Assembly (NCBI RefSeq): GCF_014649795.1
Contig: NZ_BMTS01000001.1
Span: 682,001 to 746,000 of the forward strand
Direction of reading: 5' to 3'
DNA from: Streptomyces melanogenes
Lineage (GTDB): Bacteria; Actinomycetota; Actinomycetes; Streptomycetales; Streptomycetaceae
DNA: 64,000 nt
Position 1 is the first letter of the stretch. Each line of letters opens with the position of its first letter. The notes beneath the pieces were generated by a model. That model worked only from the letters and a program-made list of their open reading frames with translations. It did no database searches and was not told the origin of the DNA. This document shows positions 60,263 through 64,000 of the stretch, piece by piece. The translations under genes were made by a program, and so were the position numbers.

Positions 60263-62367
60263 CGGCCCGGCGATATGCCCTCGTACCCCGCCGGGCCCGG
60301 CGCACGGGTACCGTCCTGCTGGCCCTGGCGGTCGTCCTGGGCCTGGGGGCCCTGTTCCAGCCCGCGACGGCCGTCGACCACGCCCGGGCTCCCAGGGCCC
60401 TGAGCTTCCCCGTCCATGAGGCCTTCGACAACGGCAACGACCTGGGCACCGCCACGGGAAGCGCCGCCTACCAGAGCGGCTGGCTGCGGCTGACGTCCGC
60501 CTCCAACAACCAGGCCGGATCCTGGCAGATGAAGGACTCGTTCCCCACCAGTCTCGGGATCGTCGCGGAATTCACCTACGCCACCTACGGCGGCAAGACG
60601 TTCGACGGCAAACGCGGCGACGGGATGGCGTTCTTCCTCGCCGACGGCAGCGCCGCCTCCGGGACGGGCGCGGGCGGCGGGGCCCTGGGCTACGCCTGTG
60701 CCGGCTTGTCCGTGCGCTGCACGTCCAACGGTGTGCCCGGCGGCTTCCTGGGGATCGGCCTGGACGAGTTCGGCAACTTCTCGGCCAACTCCACCGGAGC
60801 CAGCGGCCCGGGCACCCAGGCCAACAAGATCGTGCTGCGCGGCGGGGGCAACGGCACCACCGGCTACCGCTTCGGCACCTCGGCCGACGGCCCCGGCTCC
60901 ACCGTGGAGACCGGCAGCCGGACCTCCTACCGCACCGTGCGGATCTCCGTGCAGCCCACCAACGGCAAGCTGCTGGTGTCGGTGTGGTCGGACTCCGGCC
61001 CGGGCACCGCGTCGACCAAGATCATCAGCGACTTCGACGTCTCCACCATCACCAACCAGCCGTCGCTCCCGTCCACCCTGCGGGTGGGCTTCTCCGGCGG
61101 TACGGGCGGCGCGACCAACATCCACGAGGTCGGCGACCTGACCATCAACGTGCCGGCCAACCTCACCGTCGCCAAGTCGGGCAGACCCGCCACGGTCGCG
61201 GCGGGGACGGGCCCGGTCACGTACACCGTCAAGGTCACCAACAGCGACGCCAACGACGTGACGGGAGCGATCGTCAAGGACCCGGTGCCCGGCCTCACCC
61301 AGGTGACCTGGAGGTGCACGGCCAGCACCGGCAGCGCCTGCGGCAGAGCCTCCGGCAGCGGCGACCTCGACACCACGGCGGACCTCCAGCGCAACGGCAC
61401 CGTCACGTACACCATCACCGGCACCGCTCCCGCCCAGCCGACCACACTGCGCAACACGGCGACGGTGACCGCCCCGGACAACCGCACCGACACCGACACC
61501 AGCGACAACTCCGCCACGGCAGAGACCACCGTGACCGCACGTGCCGACGCGGAGGTGACCAAGGAAGGCATCGGAACGGGCCCGGTGCGCCCCGGTGAGG
61601 AGTTCGACTACCGGATCACCGCGCGCGACAACGGGCCGTCCGACACGCGCAACGTGAAGGCCACCGACACCCTGCCCGTCGGGCTGACCTTCGTCTCGTC
61701 CCCCGACGGCTGCACCGCCGTGGGGTTCTCCGTGACCTGTCCCACCGCCACCACGCTGAAGGCGGGCTCCGCCGTGTCCTGGACCATCCGGGTCAAACTC
61801 GGCGCCGCCTACCAGGGTGACGGCAGCGACCTGGGCAACGTCGCGAAGATCACCCACGATGTCACCGACCCGGACACCGCCAACAACACGAGCGACGCGG
61901 CGTTTCCGCCGGGCGGGATCACCCCTCCGGCGGCCGACCTGGTGACGGTGAAGAAGACGGCGACCACCGCCCGGGTGGCGCCGGGCGAGACCTACGCGTA
62001 CACCGTGACGGTCACCAACCGCGGCCCGTCCGTGGCCCGCGCGGTCCGGATCCAGGACCCCCTGCCGACCCCCTTGACGTTCCTCTCCTCCGCCCACGCC
62101 TGCGCGGCGACCGACCGCACGGTCACCTGCGGGCCCGTCGCCGTGCTCACCCCCGGTTCCTCCGTGTCCTGGACGTTCACCGTCCGTCTGGACGCCGCCT
62201 ACAGCGGCGACGGCACCGACGTGCACAACACCGCGACGGCCAGTGCCGACACGGCCGACCCCGACACAACCAACAACAGCGGCACCGCGGCCGTTCCGGG
62301 CGGCCGGCTCAAGCCGCCGACCGCCGACCTGGAATTCGCCAAGAAGGCCGACAGCACCCCTGCCTGA
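60259..62367 (+). CDS. Secreted L-type lectin and DUF11-repeat protein, possibly truncated
   Basis: 702 residues from GTG 60259. Signal region (VLLALAVVLGLGALF), an L-type lectin domain (residues ~45-290; EAFDNGNDLGTATGSAAYQ, DGMAFFLADG), and then DUF11 repeats. The last repeat starts ADLEFAKKADSTPA and stops there at a TGA after only about 14 residues, whereas other repeats run ~110. The next gene, in the same frame, begins in the missing part. See the finding on gene splitting. Confidence 0.85.
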   Translation: MTARRYALVPRRARRTGTVLLALAVVLGLGALFQPATAVDHARAPRALSFPVHEAFDNGNDLGTATGSAAYQSGWLRLTSASNNQAGSWQMKDSFPTSLGIVAEFTYATYGGKTFDGKRGDGMAFFLADGSAASGTGAGGGALGYACAGLSVRCTSNGVPGGFLGIGLDEFGNFSANSTGASGPGTQANKIVLRGGGNGTTGYRFGTSADGPGSTVETGSRTSYRTVRISVQPTNGKLLVSVWSDSGPGTASTKIISDFDVSTITNQPSLPSTLRVGFSGGTGGATNIHEVGDLTINVPANLTVAKSGRPATVAAGTGPVTYTVKVTNSDANDVTGAIVKDPVPGLTQVTWRCTASTGSACGRASGSGDLDTTADLQRNGTVTYTITGTAPAQPTTLRNTATVTAPDNRTDTDTSDNSATAETTVTARADAEVTKEGIGTGPVRPGEEFDYRITARDNGPSDTRNVKATDTLPVGLTFVSSPDGCTAVGFSVTCPTATTLKAGSAVSWTIRVKLGAAYQGDGSDLGNVAKITHDVTDPDTANNTSDAAFPPGGITPPAADLVTVKKTATTARVAPGETYAYTVTVTNRGPSVARAVRIQDPLPTPLTFLSSAHACAATDRTVTCGPVAVLTPGSSVSWTFTVRLDAAYSGDGTDVHNTATASADTADPDTTNNSGTAAVPGGRLKPPTADLEFAKKADSTPA

Positions 62368-62448
62368 CGCGGCCACCACCCGCCCGGCACCCCCACGCGT
62401 CCGTACAGCGGTGTACGGCAACCGGAGCACGAACGGAATCGATGCGAG

Positions 62449-64000
62449 ATGAGAACGACACGACGTCGTCGGCGCCCCTGGGCGGGAGCGGCGTTCGCCG
62501 CACTGCTCTGCGCGCTGCCGCAGTGGGCCGGGCAGAGCCCGGCCGCCGCGGCCGACACTCCGCCCGGCGGCCTGATCACGTACACCCTCACGGCGAAGAA
62601 CAACGGGCCGTCCGTGGCCCGCAATGCCACGGCGACCGACACCCTGCCCGACGGTATTTCCTTCGTTTCCTCGGCGGACGGCTGCTCGGCCGTCGGACAG
62701 ACCGTCACCTGCGGCCCCGAGGGGCAGCTGGGCGTGGGGCAGACCAAGAAGTGGACCTTCCTCGCCCGGCTCAGTGCCTCGTACGAGGGTGACGGCTCGG
62801 ACCTGGGCAACGCCGCGGTCGGCAAGTCGGACTCCACCGACCCCGACCCGGACAACAACAAGCCCAAGCCGGTGAAGCCACCGGGCCCCTTCACCCCGCA
62901 GTCCGACATCTCCGTGGTCAAGACGGCACTGGGCAGCGGACCGACGATTCCTGGTCAGGAGTACGAGTACGAGATCGACGCCTCCAACGCCGGACCGTCG
63001 GACGCCCGCAACGTCACGGCCACCGACACTCTCCCGGAGGGCATCACCTTCGTGTCGTCGGGCGACCCCTGCACGGCGTCCGGGCAGAAGGTGACCTGCG
63101 GTCCGCAGGCCAAGCTGGTCCCCGAGGCGACGGCCAAGTGGACGTTCAAGGTGAAGCTCAGCGCCGCCTACCAGGGTGACGGCGCGGACCTGCACAACAC
63201 CGCCACCGCCACCTCGGACTCCAAGGATCCCGACACCACCAACAACACCAGCACCGCGGTCCTGCCGCCCGGCGGGGTCACCACACCGCAGGCCGACCTG
63301 TGGGCGGCGAAGCAGCCCGCGACCACCACCCCCATCGCACCGGGCGAGACCTTCGAGTACGCGGTCACCGTCCACAACGACGGCCCCTCGCGCGCCCTGA
63401 ACGCAAAGGCGACCGACACCCTGCCCGCGCGGCTGACGTTCGTCGACTCGGCCGACGCCTGCACCGCCACCGGCCAGACCGTCAGCTGCGGTCCGCAGGC
63501 CGTCCTGGAGCCGGGCGCGTCCAGGACCTGGAAGTTCCGCGTCAGGCTCGACTCCGAGTACACCGGCGACGGCAGTGACATCCGCAACACCGCCACCGTC
63601 TCGTCCGACACCAAGGACCCCGTGTCGACCAACAACACCAGCTCCCCGGCCGGTCTGCCCGGCAGCACGGTCAACAGGCCCACGGCCGACCTGGCGGTGA
63701 CCAAGACCGCCGTGGGGGACACCCCGCCCGCCCCCGGCACCACCTTCGACTACAAGATCACGGTGAAGAACAACGGCCCGTCGGCCGACGCGTACAACGT
63801 GAAACTCACCGACGACCTCCCCGAGGGCCTGTCGTACGTGTCGTCCTCCCCGGCGGGTTGCACGGTCGCCGGGCACGCGGTCTCGTGCAAGCGCACAGAT
63901 CCGCTCAAGGTGGGCGAGAGCGTCGACTACGTACTCACCGTGAAGGTCGACCCCGCCTACCACGGGGACGGCAGCGACCTGAAGAACACTGCCAGGGTCA
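62449..64000 (+). CDS. Secreted DUF11-repeat protein, partial at window end
   Basis: At least 517 residues; it runs off the right edge. Arg-rich signal peptide (RRRRRPWAGAAFAALLCALPQWAGQSPAAAA), then at least four DUF11 repeats (each with NNGPS or NAGPS, TLPxGxxFVSS, TCGPQA, GDG motifs). The first repeat lacks the usual leading ADLxVxKT strand. ATG 62449 has only a weak GGA upstream. It is in frame with the preceding gene, separated by one TGA. Confidence 0.85.
   Translation, partial: MRTTRRRRRPWAGAAFAALLCALPQWAGQSPAAAADTPPGGLITYTLTAKNNGPSVARNATATDTLPDGISFVSSADGCSAVGQTVTCGPEGQLGVGQTKKWTFLARLSASYEGDGSDLGNAAVGKSDSTDPDPDNNKPKPVKPPGPFTPQSDISVVKTALGSGPTIPGQEYEYEIDASNAGPSDARNVTATDTLPEGITFVSSGDPCTASGQKVTCGPQAKLVPEATAKWTFKVKLSAAYQGDGADLHNTATATSDSKDPDTTNNTSTAVLPPGGVTTPQADLWAAKQPATTTPIAPGETFEYAVTVHNDGPSRALNAKATDTLPARLTFVDSADACTATGQTVSCGPQAVLEPGASRTWKFRVRLDSEYTGDGSDIRNTATVSSDTKDPVSTNNTSSPAGLPGSTVNRPTADLAVTKTAVGDTPPAPGTTFDYKITVKNNGPSADAYNVKLTDDLPEGLSYVSSSPAGCTVAGHAVSCKRTDPLKVGESVDYVLTVKVDPAYHGDGSDLKNTARV

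Noticed and set aside
62347..62557. Simple frameshift as cause of the split DUF11 gene
   Set aside because: The two coding parts are in the same frame, so a single-base indel cannot explain the stop; a segment insertion or nonsense change is needed.

Overview
This 64 kb window is from a high-GC Gram-positive actinobacterium, almost certainly a Streptomyces. The evidence is GC-rich third positions throughout, frequent GTG starts, ATGA/GTGA gene overlaps, a chaplin-like secreted protein, LAxTG/LPxTG surface proteins and actinobacterial regulator families. I saw no rRNA, tRNA, CRISPR array or intact insertion sequence. The left and right edges each cut a gene.

Layout. (1) 1-12902: a divergent locus in which a peptide ABC transporter (minus) faces a catabolic operon (plus). 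The operon encodes a three-part flavin/iron-sulfur amino-acid dehydrogenase, a DapA-family enzyme, an aldehyde dehydrogenase, a proline-iminopeptidase-type hydrolase and a secreted M6 protease. The set fits breakdown of hydroxyproline-rich peptides to 2-oxoglutarate, and a repeated 16-bp site links the two arms. (2) 12889-17496: a Gmad2/LysM-like protein and a large TPR-CHAT (caspase-like) protein. (3) 17678-27448: a cobalamin-riboswitch regulon. An energy-coupling-factor transporter (S component, fused double ATPase, EcfT) is translated from overlapping genes with two surface proteins. Two further secreted proteins have their own riboswitches. The alpha/alpha-repeat and DUF4430-like domains recall animal intrinsic factor and transcobalamin. 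(4) 27838-30485: a membrane beta-propeller protein and a small secreted triple-repeat protein. (5) 30565-43000: many small regulator/enzyme pairs (MerR with class II aldolase, MarR with SRPBCC, ECF41-like sigma with AhpD-like protein, TetR with VOC protein, CGNR regulator with MFS pump), plus oxidoreductases, a cupin protein and a methyltransferase. (6) 43033-45615: a LacI-type regulator and a GH18 chitinase-like enzyme that share a palindromic operator. (7) 45961-49175: a class II lanthipeptide precursor and its LanM synthetase. (8) 49228-58695: a short chaplin-like protein, a rifampicin monooxygenase (rox) with a rifamycin-associated element upstream, an acid phosphatase, a LysE exporter, ArsR/MFS and GlxA/dienelactone-hydrolase pairs, a SigE-family sigma factor with a small membrane partner, a small secreted protein and a MarR-like protein. 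(9) 58862-64000: three consecutive secreted DUF11-repeat surface proteins, one with an L-type lectin domain. Two of them look like one gene split by an in-frame segment carrying a stop codon and a new signal peptide.

The strongest candidates for undescribed biology are the cobalamin-riboswitch regulon of transcobalamin-like surface proteins, the compact lanthipeptide locus, and the peptide-scavenging hydroxyproline locus with its shared operator.
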